A stretch of DNA of 32,215 nucleotides from Bacteroidales bacterium (GTDB lineage Bacteria > Bacteroidota > Bacteroidia > Bacteroidales > UBA932), in the NCBI GenBank assembly GCA_028691975.1, contig JAQUYF010000018.1, positions 1 through 32,215 on the forward strand. The letters run 5' to 3'. A program made the position numbers and the translations under genes. This document shows, one piece after another, positions 18,407-26,066 of the stretch (positions within the stretch are counted from its first letter, which is position 1; each line of letters opens with the position of its first letter). The notes below the pieces were generated by a model. It saw only the letters and a program-made list of their open reading frames with translations. It made no database searches and was not told the DNA's origin.

Positions 18407-19846
18407 TTATAACTTTTGGTTCAACTCATAGAGTTTGACGGAATTGTCGATAGTCTTTTCTTTAGCCTCATTACCGTATTTGTCCACGTCAAACACATTC
18501 TTTGGACTGTGAGTGATACAGAGTGCCCCATTGACACAGCCACCCTCGCAGGCCATTCCCTCAAAGAAATTTTCTGCAGCCTTACCGAATTTGAGCCTGG
18601 TCAGAGCCATCTTGCACTCATCAATTCCATTCATTGCAATCGGGATTACCCCCTCAACCCCCATAGAGGCCGCAACGTCTGCTACACCTTTGGCAATACC
18701 GCCCGATTTGGCAAAAATACGGCCATAATATGATGCATTATCAAGCATACTGTCTTCCATCTGCGTGGTATCGATGCCGCGGGCATCAACGAAAGCCTGA
18801 AGCTCCTCAAATGACATCACGCTGTCGATTACATTATTGGTCTTGGCCAACCTGTATTCAAACTTCTTGGCACTGCAAGGCCCGATAAAGACTATGCGGG
18901 CATTCGGATCGGAGTGCCTTATCAGCAATGCCGTCTCAATCATAGGAGAGGGTGAAGAAGAGATATATTTCGCCAGATCAGGGAAGTTTTTCTCAATGTA
19001 CCTCACAAATGCAGGGCAGCAGGATGTGGTCATCAACTTCTTCTCGCTCCACTCCTTAGCCTCATGATAAAGTGTGATATCGGCACCGAGAGCAGCCTCA
19101 ACTACTTGATAGAAGCCCAACTTCTTGATAGCAGTCACTACCTGTGCAATTCTTCCGAACTTGCATTGACTTACAATAGCCGGAGCTATGATAGCATAGA
19201 CTTTATATTTTTTATTATTGTCGGAATTTTGGAGCAACGAGATAATATCCAGCACAAGAGACTTGTCCTGAATAGCTCCAAACGGACATTTATAGACGCA
19301 CGCACCGCAAGAGATACATTTGTCATTGTCAATCTTGGCTTTCTTGTTCTCATCGACAGAAAGAGCCTTTACTTTACAGCTCTGTACGCAAGGGCGATGC
19401 TGCGCAATAATGGCGGAATAAGGACAGGCCTGTGTACATTTTCCACACTCTATACATTTATCTTTGTCGATAACAGCCTTTTTGTTGATAATGGAAATTG
19501 CTCCCTTTGGACACACCTCCTTACAGTTGTGAACGATACATCCGCGGCAGGCAGGTGTCACATACATTCCTTCAACGGGACATTCGTCGCACGCTATATC
19601 AATCACCTCAATCACATTCGGGTTGTTTTTGTTGCCACCCATAGCCATCTTAATCCGCTCCTGCACAACAGCTCTCTCTTTATATATGCAGCAACGCAGC
19701 TCCGATTTAGGGCCGGGACTGATAATCTTGGGAATCTCCGTGTAAGCATCTTCGAGACCACCTTCGTACGCACGACGAATAATCTCTTTTAAAACTTTGT
19801 ACTTTAAGTACTGTACATTGGTATCAAATAACCTTGGTGTTTCCAT
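18407..19846 (-). CDS. [FeFe]-hydrogenase, group B (monomeric, ferredoxin-type)
   Basis: The 479-residue protein has an N-terminal Cys-bearing region (Cys52, Cys53, Cys86, Cys89), then ferredoxin-like [4Fe-4S] modules with cysteines at 100-112, 131-141, 153/157 and 177-187. The H-cluster domain begins near 215. Its three signatures are TTSCCPAF (273-280, Cys276 the proton-relay position and Cys277 a ligand), IGPCSAKKFE (321-330) and MACEGGCVNG (431-440). The TSCCPAF form (Phe rather than Trp) and the N-terminal layout match the group B hydrogenases of Clostridia and Bacteroidales, whose direction and electron partner are not firmly known. All catalytic cysteines are intact, so it should be a real hydrogenase. 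It starts 2 nt after the phosphatase stop. Maturases HydE, HydF and HydG are not in this window. Confidence 0.93.
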   Translation of the reverse strand: METPRLFDTNVQYLKYKVLKEIIRRAYEGGLEDAYTEIPKIISPGPKSELRCCIYKERAVVQERIKMAMGGNKNNPNVIEVIDIACDECPVEGMYVTPACRGCIVHNCKEVCPKGAISIINKKAVIDKDKCIECGKCTQACPYSAIIAQHRPCVQSCKVKALSVDENKKAKIDNDKCISCGACVYKCPFGAIQDKSLVLDIISLLQNSDNNKKYKVYAIIAPAIVSQCKFGRIAQVVTAIKKLGFYQVVEAALGADITLYHEAKEWSEKKLMTTSCCPAFVRYIEKNFPDLAKYISSSPSPMIETALLIRHSDPNARIVFIGPCSAKKFEYRLAKTNNVIDSVMSFEELQAFVDARGIDTTQMEDSMLDNASYYGRIFAKSGGIAKGVADVAASMGVEGVIPIAMNGIDECKMALTRLKFGKAAENFFEGMACEGGCVNGALCITHSPKNVFDVDKYGNEAKEKTIDNSVKLYELNQKL

Positions 19847-19848
19847 TT

Positions 19849-21009
19849 CTAATCGTAATTGAGGGTAACCTTTTTACCCATTATTTTTAAATTGTCCGCT
19901 AACTTTTCAACCAACTTCATCTTCATGGAAGTGTCAATAGGAAGCCCCTGATGTGCCACATTTATACTTCTTCCGACAAAAAACTGTACATGAGATGCCT
20001 CCTCGAAAAGTACATTTGCCAGCATAGAGGCCCCGTCAGTCTTGGAAAAACTCTTGGGAGTCAGGTCATGTACCGAAATATATTTCTCGGAAAGCTCAAG
20101 AAGTTTCCTCAAGGTAAGCACTCCCTCTGTAGTAAGATCTATCCCGTCGATAAAGCCGATCGGAGGTACATCCTTGTCCGGAAAGTCGAAACTCGTTTTA
20201 AGCGGTTTATTGAGATATCTGGCTACAATCTGAGAACTTGTCCCGCCGCAAACCACCTTTTTGCCCTCTCCTTCCATAAATCTGGCCACATAGAAGTTGT
20301 CCTGCTCATTATCCACAGGAGGGCCTACCATAATATTAACATCCAGCCTTTTACGAAATTTAACCGCAGCCACGGTAGTGTCATCTCCCGGCTTGTCCAG
20401 GTAGAGGTCATTGCAGGCTGAAGCCAAAATGCAGGCCACGCAGCGGGCCGACATATACGGCCTGATTGTCCTGTCAAGATGCTCCATAATCTCCGTACGT
20501 TGCCATCCGAAATTAAGAGTCATCCCTATTCCGGCATGAATGGTACCATCCGACATAACCAGCACGATATCACCCTCATCAAGGGATAAGTCGCTCTGAT
20601 ATACCTTTTTACCGCAAATATCCATCTCTTTGCGGATAAAATTCATACATTTTCCGCGATCGTAGTAAATAGCTTGAGGATTGTCAAATTCAAACAGATA
20701 ACCTTTCCCCTGATTATTAAGGTGAATCACTGAAAAGGTAGAATATGCAACTCCTCTCTCTTTGCAGACCGGCAAGGATTGAATTATCGTCTCAAGACAA
20801 TCCTCTATGCCGATATTGTTGGAAACCATGGTACAGAGAATCTTTGAAGTCAGCGTAGAGAGGATGTTGGCCTTTACTCCGCTGCCCAACCCATCTGCCA
20901 GCACCACAGTAGTGTATTCTCCCGACACACAGCACTCCACTTTATCACCGCACAATTCTTCCCCAAACTTATTCAGTGAAGTATAACCATATTCAAGACA
21001 CAGTTCCAT
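19849..21009 (-). CDS. SpoIIE/PP2C-type serine phosphatase with extra C-terminal module (hydrogenase-linked)
   Basis: The first 220 residues form a SpoIIE-like PP2C phosphatase. Metal-binding positions are visible: Asp39-Gly40 (VVLADGLGSG), Asp154 (VLVMSDGTIHAG) and Asp209-Asp210 (PGDDTTVA). There is no membrane segment and no sensor domain of its own. Residues 225-386 form a separate module (GPPVDNEQ, KVVCGGTSSQIVARYL, DKDVPPIGFIDGIDLTTEGVLTL) that I cannot assign to a named family. The gene overlaps the HydS stop by one base (TAATG) and precedes the group B hydrogenase by 2 nt, so it is tightly coupled to both. By analogy with SpoIIE and RsbU it should remove phosphate from a Ser/Thr on a regulatory protein, but no STAS or anti-sigma gene lies nearby. 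Confidence 0.9.
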   Translation of the reverse strand: MELCLEYGYTSLNKFGEELCGDKVECCVSGEYTTVVLADGLGSGVKANILSTLTSKILCTMVSNNIGIEDCLETIIQSLPVCKERGVAYSTFSVIHLNNQGKGYLFEFDNPQAIYYDRGKCMNFIRKEMDICGKKVYQSDLSLDEGDIVLVMSDGTIHAGIGMTLNFGWQRTEIMEHLDRTIRPYMSARCVACILASACNDLYLDKPGDDTTVAAVKFRKRLDVNIMVGPPVDNEQDNFYVARFMEGEGKKVVCGGTSSQIVARYLNKPLKTSFDFPDKDVPPIGFIDGIDLTTEGVLTLRKLLELSEKYISVHDLTPKSFSKTDGASMLANVLFEEASHVQFFVGRSINVAHQGLPIDTSMKMKLVEKLADNLKIMGKKVTLNYD

Positions 21010-22718
21010 TACTCATCCGTTTTATCTTCTTGCTGAAGTGTTTGTTTCAATTTCAAAAGTGCCACCTTCGTCTCGGCGGTCGTCTCTCCAAGCAACGAGG
21101 CTATCTCCTGCGCAACGCGCATTTGCTTCTTAATTACATCATCGGTAGTGGCAAGTGTTTCAAGTCTCATATCGTTGAGCTTGTCATTGTAGTTAACTAC
21201 ATCAGTCACATCTTTCATTATGCCGAAAAGGATCTTGTGATTTTTCATCAGTGTAATAGAGAGACTTACATACTTACCGGTGCGTTCAACAAGATTTTTG
21301 CTCTGCTCAATGGAACGCTGCTCGGTAAGGGCAATAATAAAGTCGGCAGGATTGAAATAATCAGAAGCGGGATGACCTTTTACATTATCATCCGTTATAC
21401 CGAGAAGATCTTTGGCTTTAGAGTTAATGTCAATGATACTCATATCCTGATCAAGGATAACCAAACCCTCGGGGCTGTTTTGAATCACTTCGTATGACAT
21501 AGACTCAGCCCTCTCCCTCATGTACGGAAGACATATCTCCAAGTCGGCATAGCCATTGATTACCGCCCATGCTTTTTGGCGGCATGTAGAATAGCCGCAG
21601 GCACCACAATTAAGCTCATCTTCAGGTAAATACTTGCCCGTCTCACGCAAAACGGCTTCAATCTGAGCATCAGTAGCGGGTACGCTCTTGTTTCTCAGGC
21701 GAGGATAACTGTGTGAAAAATCTATATCGTACGGCTTATACTCAACGGAATTATGCTCCTCAATATCTTTTCTTACGTACTTGCGTACATCGGCAATAGC
21801 TCTCACGCTGTTGCCCTTTGTAACAAGACTACAAGGCCCGTATACACACCCGTCCATACAGGAATTCATCTCCATAAACAAGCCTGACAGGGTTTCAATA
21901 TTTTCGAGAACTCTGGCACAATGCTCCGCTCCATCAACTGCAAGATACTCATATCCGGCAGGATAAGAGTCAAACGACTTGATAATACCGCGGCGAATCG
22001 GGAAATATTTGGCAAGGTTGGCGCACTCTCCGGTTTTGTCTATGTTTAAGTGCGTAATCTCATTTAATACTATATTTTTCTCTTCAAACCACTTGTCCAA
22101 CTCCTCAAAAGTCAGGACACCATCAATAAGCCCACTCTCGGCAGCCTCTCTTTTTTTGGCAATGCACGGCCCGAGAAAAATAATCCTGGCATCTGGATAT
22201 TGAGCTTTCAATATCTTTGCATGAGCGATCATAGGAGAATCCACAGGTGCAAGGTATTTGAGAGCCTTCGGAAAATACATCTGTATCATCCTGCAGATTG
22301 CAGGGCAGGCAGAGGTAATAAAATTGGTGTAGGTTCCCTGTTCCAGGAGCTTCTGATACTCATGAACTACCGCATTCGCACCGATGGCAGTCTCTTCTGC
22401 ATACGTAAACCCTAATTTACCTAAGGCAAGTCTGAAAATTGTAAAGTCCTGTACCATGAAACTTGAGACAAAGCTGGGAGCGACTGAAGCAATAACTTTT
22501 CCTCCCTCTGCAATAATCCTCTTCACTTCATCCAGTTCACTGTGGACGATCTTAGCATTCTGAGGACAAACGTTGGTACATTTTCCACACAAAATACATC
22601 TGTCCTGAATTATCTTGGCCTGATGTTCTTTAACATCAATAGCCTTGACAGGACACTCTCTCAAGCATTTGTAGCAATCCTTGCATCTTGCTTTTTTAAA
22701 ATCCAAATATTCCGGCAT
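21009..22718 (-). CDS. hydS: Putative sensory [FeFe]-hydrogenase with PAS domain (HydS, group C)
   Basis: The 569-residue cytoplasmic protein has two [4Fe-4S] motifs at the N-terminus (Cys12/15/18/22 and Cys41/44/47/51), then an H-cluster domain. Its signatures are diverged: TSACPA (135-140), with Ala137 where catalytic enzymes have the proton-relay cysteine, then LGPCIAKKRE (182-191), and MNSCMDGC (284-291) supplying Cys287 and Cys291. A CGACGYSTC motif (371-379, with Cys396) binds a further Fe-S cluster, followed by a PAS domain (about 405-510) and a helical tail (510-569) without kinase or output domain. This order is that of group C hydrogenases, thought to sense H2 rather than turn it over. 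The neighbouring phosphatase gene points to the phosphatase-linked C3 subgroup. Confidence 0.92.
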   Translation of the reverse strand: MPEYLDFKKARCKDCYKCLRECPVKAIDVKEHQAKIIQDRCILCGKCTNVCPQNAKIVHSELDEVKRIIAEGGKVIASVAPSFVSSFMVQDFTIFRLALGKLGFTYAEETAIGANAVVHEYQKLLEQGTYTNFITSACPAICRMIQMYFPKALKYLAPVDSPMIAHAKILKAQYPDARIIFLGPCIAKKREAAESGLIDGVLTFEELDKWFEEKNIVLNEITHLNIDKTGECANLAKYFPIRRGIIKSFDSYPAGYEYLAVDGAEHCARVLENIETLSGLFMEMNSCMDGCVYGPCSLVTKGNSVRAIADVRKYVRKDIEEHNSVEYKPYDIDFSHSYPRLRNKSVPATDAQIEAVLRETGKYLPEDELNCGACGYSTCRQKAWAVINGYADLEICLPYMRERAESMSYEVIQNSPEGLVILDQDMSIIDINSKAKDLLGITDDNVKGHPASDYFNPADFIIALTEQRSIEQSKNLVERTGKYVSLSITLMKNHKILFGIMKDVTDVVNYNDKLNDMRLETLATTDDVIKKQMRVAQEIASLLGETTAETKVALLKLKQTLQQEDKTDE

Positions 22719-22730
22719 GCCAACATACTA

Positions 22731-23012
22731 TTAGAGATTCAACAACGGATAGACCTCTTTTGCGAAAATTTCCTCAGCATTATCCTTATTGACATTGTGC
22801 AGGAAAAGCTCTCCATCGGGCATCTTCTCAACGTTTGGAGTATCTTCGACCTTTACGGTCACTCCCTGTGAGCAAAATCCGAGGCAAAAAGCTGCCTGAA
22901 GATCCACCAAATCCTCAACATCGTATTTCTTCAGGATATATTTCATCTGTTCAATAACATCGTATGAACCTTTCAAGTGGCATGAACTGCCGACACATAC
23001 TTTTATTACCAT
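22731..23012 (-). CDS. Thioredoxin-fold [2Fe-2S] ferredoxin (NuoE C-terminal-like)
   Basis: This 93-residue protein has the four-cysteine pattern of thioredoxin-like [2Fe-2S] ferredoxins: Cys6 and Cys11 (VCVGSSC), Cys43 and Cys47 (CLGFC). It corresponds to the cluster-binding half of NuoE/HydC subunits without other domains. ATG 23012 is chosen because it starts the first strand directly (MVIKVCVGSS); an extension to 23039 would overlap the promoter element. It is the first gene of the hydrogenase operon and precedes hydS by 12 nt, which suggests it passes electrons to or from one of the two hydrogenase-type proteins. Confidence 0.92.
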   Translation of the reverse strand: MVIKVCVGSSCHLKGSYDVIEQMKYILKKYDVEDLVDLQAAFCLGFCSQGVTVKVEDTPNVEKMPDGELFLHNVNKDNAEEIFAKEVYPLLNL

Positions 23013-23036
23013 AATTTTGTGCTTTAAATTGTAGCG

Positions 23037-23044
23037 CAAAAGTA
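23037..23044 (-). promoter_or_regulatory. Putative -7 element (TACTTTTG) for the hydrogenase operon
   Basis: The minus strand reads TACTTTTG, an exact TAnnTTTG match 24 nt upstream of the ferredoxin ATG. The palindrome at 23057-23071 lies where the -33 element would be. Confidence 0.6.
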
Positions 23045-23056
23045 CGGCTCTTTATT

Positions 23057-23071
23057 CGATTTAAAAAATCG
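23057..23071. promoter_or_regulatory. Perfect palindrome CGATTT-AAA-AAATCG, candidate operator in a divergent promoter
   Basis: Two perfect 6-bp arms are separated by three A residues. The site lies 12 nt upstream of the -7 element of the hydrogenase operon (minus) and 17 nt upstream of the -7 element of the M14 peptidase gene (plus), so it covers the expected -33 position of both. This placement suggests a dimeric regulator binding site. It is too far from any stop codon to act as a terminator and has no U-run for either neighbour. Confidence 0.5.
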
Positions 23072-23088
23072 GAAGTAAGGATAATAGT

Positions 23089-23096
23089 TATATTTG
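23089..23096 (+). promoter_or_regulatory. Putative -7 element (TATATTTG) for the M14 peptidase gene
   Basis: TATATTTG is an exact TAnnTTTG match ending 21 nt before ATG 23118. Confidence 0.6.
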
Positions 23097-23117
23097 CACC
23101 AATAAATCCATATAATT

Positions 23118-24695
23118 ATGCGTAAACTTATCATAGCCTCCGTTTTGACAGTTGCCATTTGCTTCACATGTAATGCGCAAGTGATATTTGACAGCAACTT
23201 TGAGAGCGGATCTCTGGGCGGAACCGTGCTTATAGACTCAATGAATTTCTGCGTAAGCCCCGGTGATACCGTTCAGCACCTTTCATATCTTATCAAAGGC
23301 AGCTTTGATCCTGTAAACCCGATTGACACGACTCTTGCAGCAAGTGCGGCCTGGTACTACTTTTCCATGTCTGGAGTAAAAGGGAAGCAGGTTTACCTCA
23401 CTTTTGAAGATTGCGGCACCCACAGAAGCATGTACTCATACGACAACGTAACCTGGCAACACTTCGATATGAACGAGGCACCGCGACAAAAAGTGGATAA
23501 AAGATTTAAGCACGATACAGTCTATTTCGCACTCTACGTGCCATATACATATTCATACCTGCAAAAGAGATTTGCGAGTTGGACATCCCGCGAAGGGACA
23601 ACTCTCGATACGATAGGTTACAGTTTTGAACACAGACCTCTGCAAATGCTTCACGTGACGGATCCTTCCATACCTCAAAACAAAAAAGCCGTTATCTGGA
23701 TACAGGGAAGGCAGCACACTTCCGAAACTCCCGGATCGTGGATGCTTGACGGCCTGATTGAAAGCCTTACGTCCGACACTGATCAGGGACGTGCGCTACG
23801 TCAGCAAATAGATGCATATATTCTGCCTTTCACCAATCCTGACGGAGTAGTCAACGGACTTTCACGATCCAATATGACCGGTGTCAATCAGGAAATTAAT
23901 TTTGGAAGAAGCGACGACTCGACTGTGGTCGAAGTAAAGGCTATCAAGGCCATGTTCGAAAAATTGACAGCCGACAGACCGGTAGATGTGATGATTAACA
24001 GCCACTCTCAGCATGCTGACCATGCCACATTCTGGATGCATACTGGACGCAGCACCACATACGATTTTTTGCGCAGGCAATGGGTACTTACCGGACTGAC
24101 CTGTTGCTTCAACGACTATATAACTCCTACCGATATGCTCTTTTCCTCACCGGCCCCAAGATATCCGGAAGGATGGTTTTGGTCACACACAGGGGACCGA
24201 ACTCTCGCCATCACTATTGAAACCCCATATACATGCTACTCACGCAACAGGGATGGAGAGTGGACCAGCAACGACAATCTGCGTGTACTTGGTGAAAGAT
24301 TGCTGCAGGCAACGGCAGAATATCTCGAGATCAGTACCCCCGACCGAATCATAGTAGAGACTCCCGACAATATCTCCTCCGACTGGACCCCAATAGATCT
24401 TAATCAGGAGACCTACATGGGCAGAGATGGCTGGAAAGCGATCAGAAAAGGTGCAAAAGTCATCTATTCATTACAAAATTTAGGAAAAGGCGAATATGAA
24501 ATATACCGCTATATTCCCGGCAAAAACATTGAACCTCCCGAAGGCAAGGATAACATCGTCTCGGAAGAGACAGGCCCTCTCGGCTGGGTAAAAGAAGCTA
24601 CTTACACCCAACGCCGTGACGGTCGTTTTAAATATGTTTACCGCGCAAAGCAGGAAGGTGATCCTGCCGACGCTCTGCTGCTGATCAGGAAGTAA
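23118..24695 (+). CDS. Secreted M14 family zinc carboxypeptidase
   Basis: The 525-residue protein has a signal peptide (about 1-20, ending CNA before Gln21). A beta-rich N-terminal domain (about 22-165) precedes the M14 catalytic domain (about 170-405). Zinc ligands are His200 and Glu203 (GRQHTSE) and His296 (INSHSQ); the general base is Glu368 (ITIETPY). The arginine region GLSRSNMTGVNQEINF (248-263) corresponds to the usual substrate-binding segment, but the common GVDLNRN is altered to GVNQEIN. The C-terminal 115 residues look like a separate beta domain I cannot name. It is transcribed divergently from the hydrogenase operon and its TAA abuts the stop of the GH109 gene. Confidence 0.9.
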   Translation: MRKLIIASVLTVAICFTCNAQVIFDSNFESGSLGGTVLIDSMNFCVSPGDTVQHLSYLIKGSFDPVNPIDTTLAASAAWYYFSMSGVKGKQVYLTFEDCGTHRSMYSYDNVTWQHFDMNEAPRQKVDKRFKHDTVYFALYVPYTYSYLQKRFASWTSREGTTLDTIGYSFEHRPLQMLHVTDPSIPQNKKAVIWIQGRQHTSETPGSWMLDGLIESLTSDTDQGRALRQQIDAYILPFTNPDGVVNGLSRSNMTGVNQEINFGRSDDSTVVEVKAIKAMFEKLTADRPVDVMINSHSQHADHATFWMHTGRSTTYDFLRRQWVLTGLTCCFNDYITPTDMLFSSPAPRYPEGWFWSHTGDRTLAITIETPYTCYSRNRDGEWTSNDNLRVLGERLLQATAEYLEISTPDRIIVETPDNISSDWTPIDLNQETYMGRDGWKAIRKGAKVIYSLQNLGKGEYEIYRYIPGKNIEPPEGKDNIVSEETGPLGWVKEATYTQRRDGRFKYVYRAKQEGDPADALLLIRK

Positions 24696-26066
24696 TTACT
24701 GCTTCTCGTAAAGTTTGATACCATCTACTTTGTTCCACGCTCCGCGTGTAAAATCCGGTATCTGTACAGGGCGGCTGCCGTTCTTTACAGAGATTTCACT
24801 TAGAGGACCTATTGCTGACCATTCGGCTGCATCATAGACATCTTCATCCAAAGGCAACCCGTTGTGGAGACAATAAATCAGCCTGTAATCCATAATGAAG
24901 TCCATTCCGCCGTGTCCGCCTACCATGCGGGCTTTTTCGCCTATTTCCTTAGTCAAAGGATGCTCCCACTCCTTCATGAAGGCATCAAACTCCTCTTTTG
25001 GCATAGCCTGATGAGCATTCGGTTCAAATGCCAGCTCCTGTACGGGATATTTGCGTGCGTACCCCTTTGTACCGCTGATCAGGTGGTGTCTATCGTATGG
25101 ACGGGGACTAGTTACATCATGCTGAATAAGAATAGATTTCCCTCTTTCTGTGCGAATCAGCGTGGTATTCATATCGCCCAAAGCTATTGTCGTATCAGCC
25201 AAAGCACTGCCTTCCCCAAACTTGTTTTTGGCGTACTCGGTCATTCCTTTCTGATCTGTCGAAAGTGAAACCAGATAATTCATCCTGTCACCGCGATGAA
25301 TGTTCAAAATCTGGCACACAGGACCCAGACCATGAGTAGGATACGGATCTCCGGTATGAGCGATATGGTGGTTCAACCTCCAATAGCCCTGATATCCTCC
25401 CTCTTCTTCACTGGCGAAATTCAAGAATCGCAGATCATGTATATATGACCCCTCTACATGCAAAACCTCTCCAAAGAGACCATGCTGAGCCATGTTGAGA
25501 GTAGCCATTTCGAAGAAGTCGTAACAGCAGTTTTCAAGCATCATACAGTGACGTCTCGTCTGCTCGGCGGTATTGACCAGTTGCCAGCACTCCTCCAATG
25601 TGGTTGCGGCAGGAACCTCAATAGCGACATGCTTGCCATGTTGCATGGCATATACTGCAATTGGAGTATGCAAATGCCACGGAGTGCATATATAGACCAG
25701 ATCTATATCGTCTCTTTCACAAAGTTGCTTCCAGCCATCCTCTCCGGAATATTCGTCAGCTTTAGGTAAGCCCTTGTCTATCAAAATCTTCTGGGCATCA
25801 GCTACTCTTTCGGGATAAAGGTCGCAAAGAGCCTTTATCTCTACACCTTCTAAAAATGTATATCGAGCTACAGCCCCTGGTCCTCTCATTCCAAGCCCCA
25901 CAAAACCGACACGAACAACAGGTATCGGGTCACATCTGAGAAGTAACACATCTTCCTGCCCCGCTTTTCGAGGCGGAGTGTCAGTCGTTATGATACTGTC
26001 CGCAACCTTGCCGTTGCATCCGATAATCAGAAAAGCGGATACTAAATATAAGGCTAATTTTCTCAT
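24696..26066 (-). CDS. GH109 family NAD-dependent glycosidase (probable alpha-N-acetylgalactosaminidase), lipoprotein
   Basis: The 456-residue protein has a lipobox (IIGC, Cys17), so it acts at the envelope. The Gfo/Idh/MocA-type Rossmann fold binds NAD at GFVGLGMRGPGA (54-65), and AIEVPAA (148-154) and YICTPW (125-130) complete it. The second domain has NCCYDFFE (179-186), YPTHGLGP (242-249), which carries residues known to be essential in GH109, and GGHGGMDF (383-390). These strings match the Bacteroidales GH109 group closely, which removes alpha-GalNAc through a redox mechanism with tightly bound NAD. The start overlaps the stop of the sugar kinase gene (ATGA, 26063-26066), consistent with GalNAc release and phosphorylation. 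Confidence 0.93.
   Translation of the reverse strand: MRKLALYLVSAFLIIGCNGKVADSIITTDTPPRKAGQEDVLLLRCDPIPVVRVGFVGLGMRGPGAVARYTFLEGVEIKALCDLYPERVADAQKILIDKGLPKADEYSGEDGWKQLCERDDIDLVYICTPWHLHTPIAVYAMQHGKHVAIEVPAATTLEECWQLVNTAEQTRRHCMMLENCCYDFFEMATLNMAQHGLFGEVLHVEGSYIHDLRFLNFASEEEGGYQGYWRLNHHIAHTGDPYPTHGLGPVCQILNIHRGDRMNYLVSLSTDQKGMTEYAKNKFGEGSALADTTIALGDMNTTLIRTERGKSILIQHDVTSPRPYDRHHLISGTKGYARKYPVQELAFEPNAHQAMPKEEFDAFMKEWEHPLTKEIGEKARMVGGHGGMDFIMDYRLIYCLHNGLPLDEDVYDAAEWSAIGPLSEISVKNGSRPVQIPDFTRGAWNKVDGIKLYEKQ

Noticed and set aside
19064-19792. 242-codon open frame on the plus strand
   Set aside because: It is the complement of the cysteine-rich part of the group B hydrogenase and shows no family motif.
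21009-22718. Catalytic H2-evolving hydrogenase call for this gene
   Set aside because: The proton-relay Cys is Ala, the third signature is altered, and a PAS domain and a phosphatase gene accompany it; a sensor is more likely.
23057-23071. Palindrome as a transcription terminator
   Set aside because: It sits between two divergent starts, not after a stop codon, so nothing would be terminated by it.
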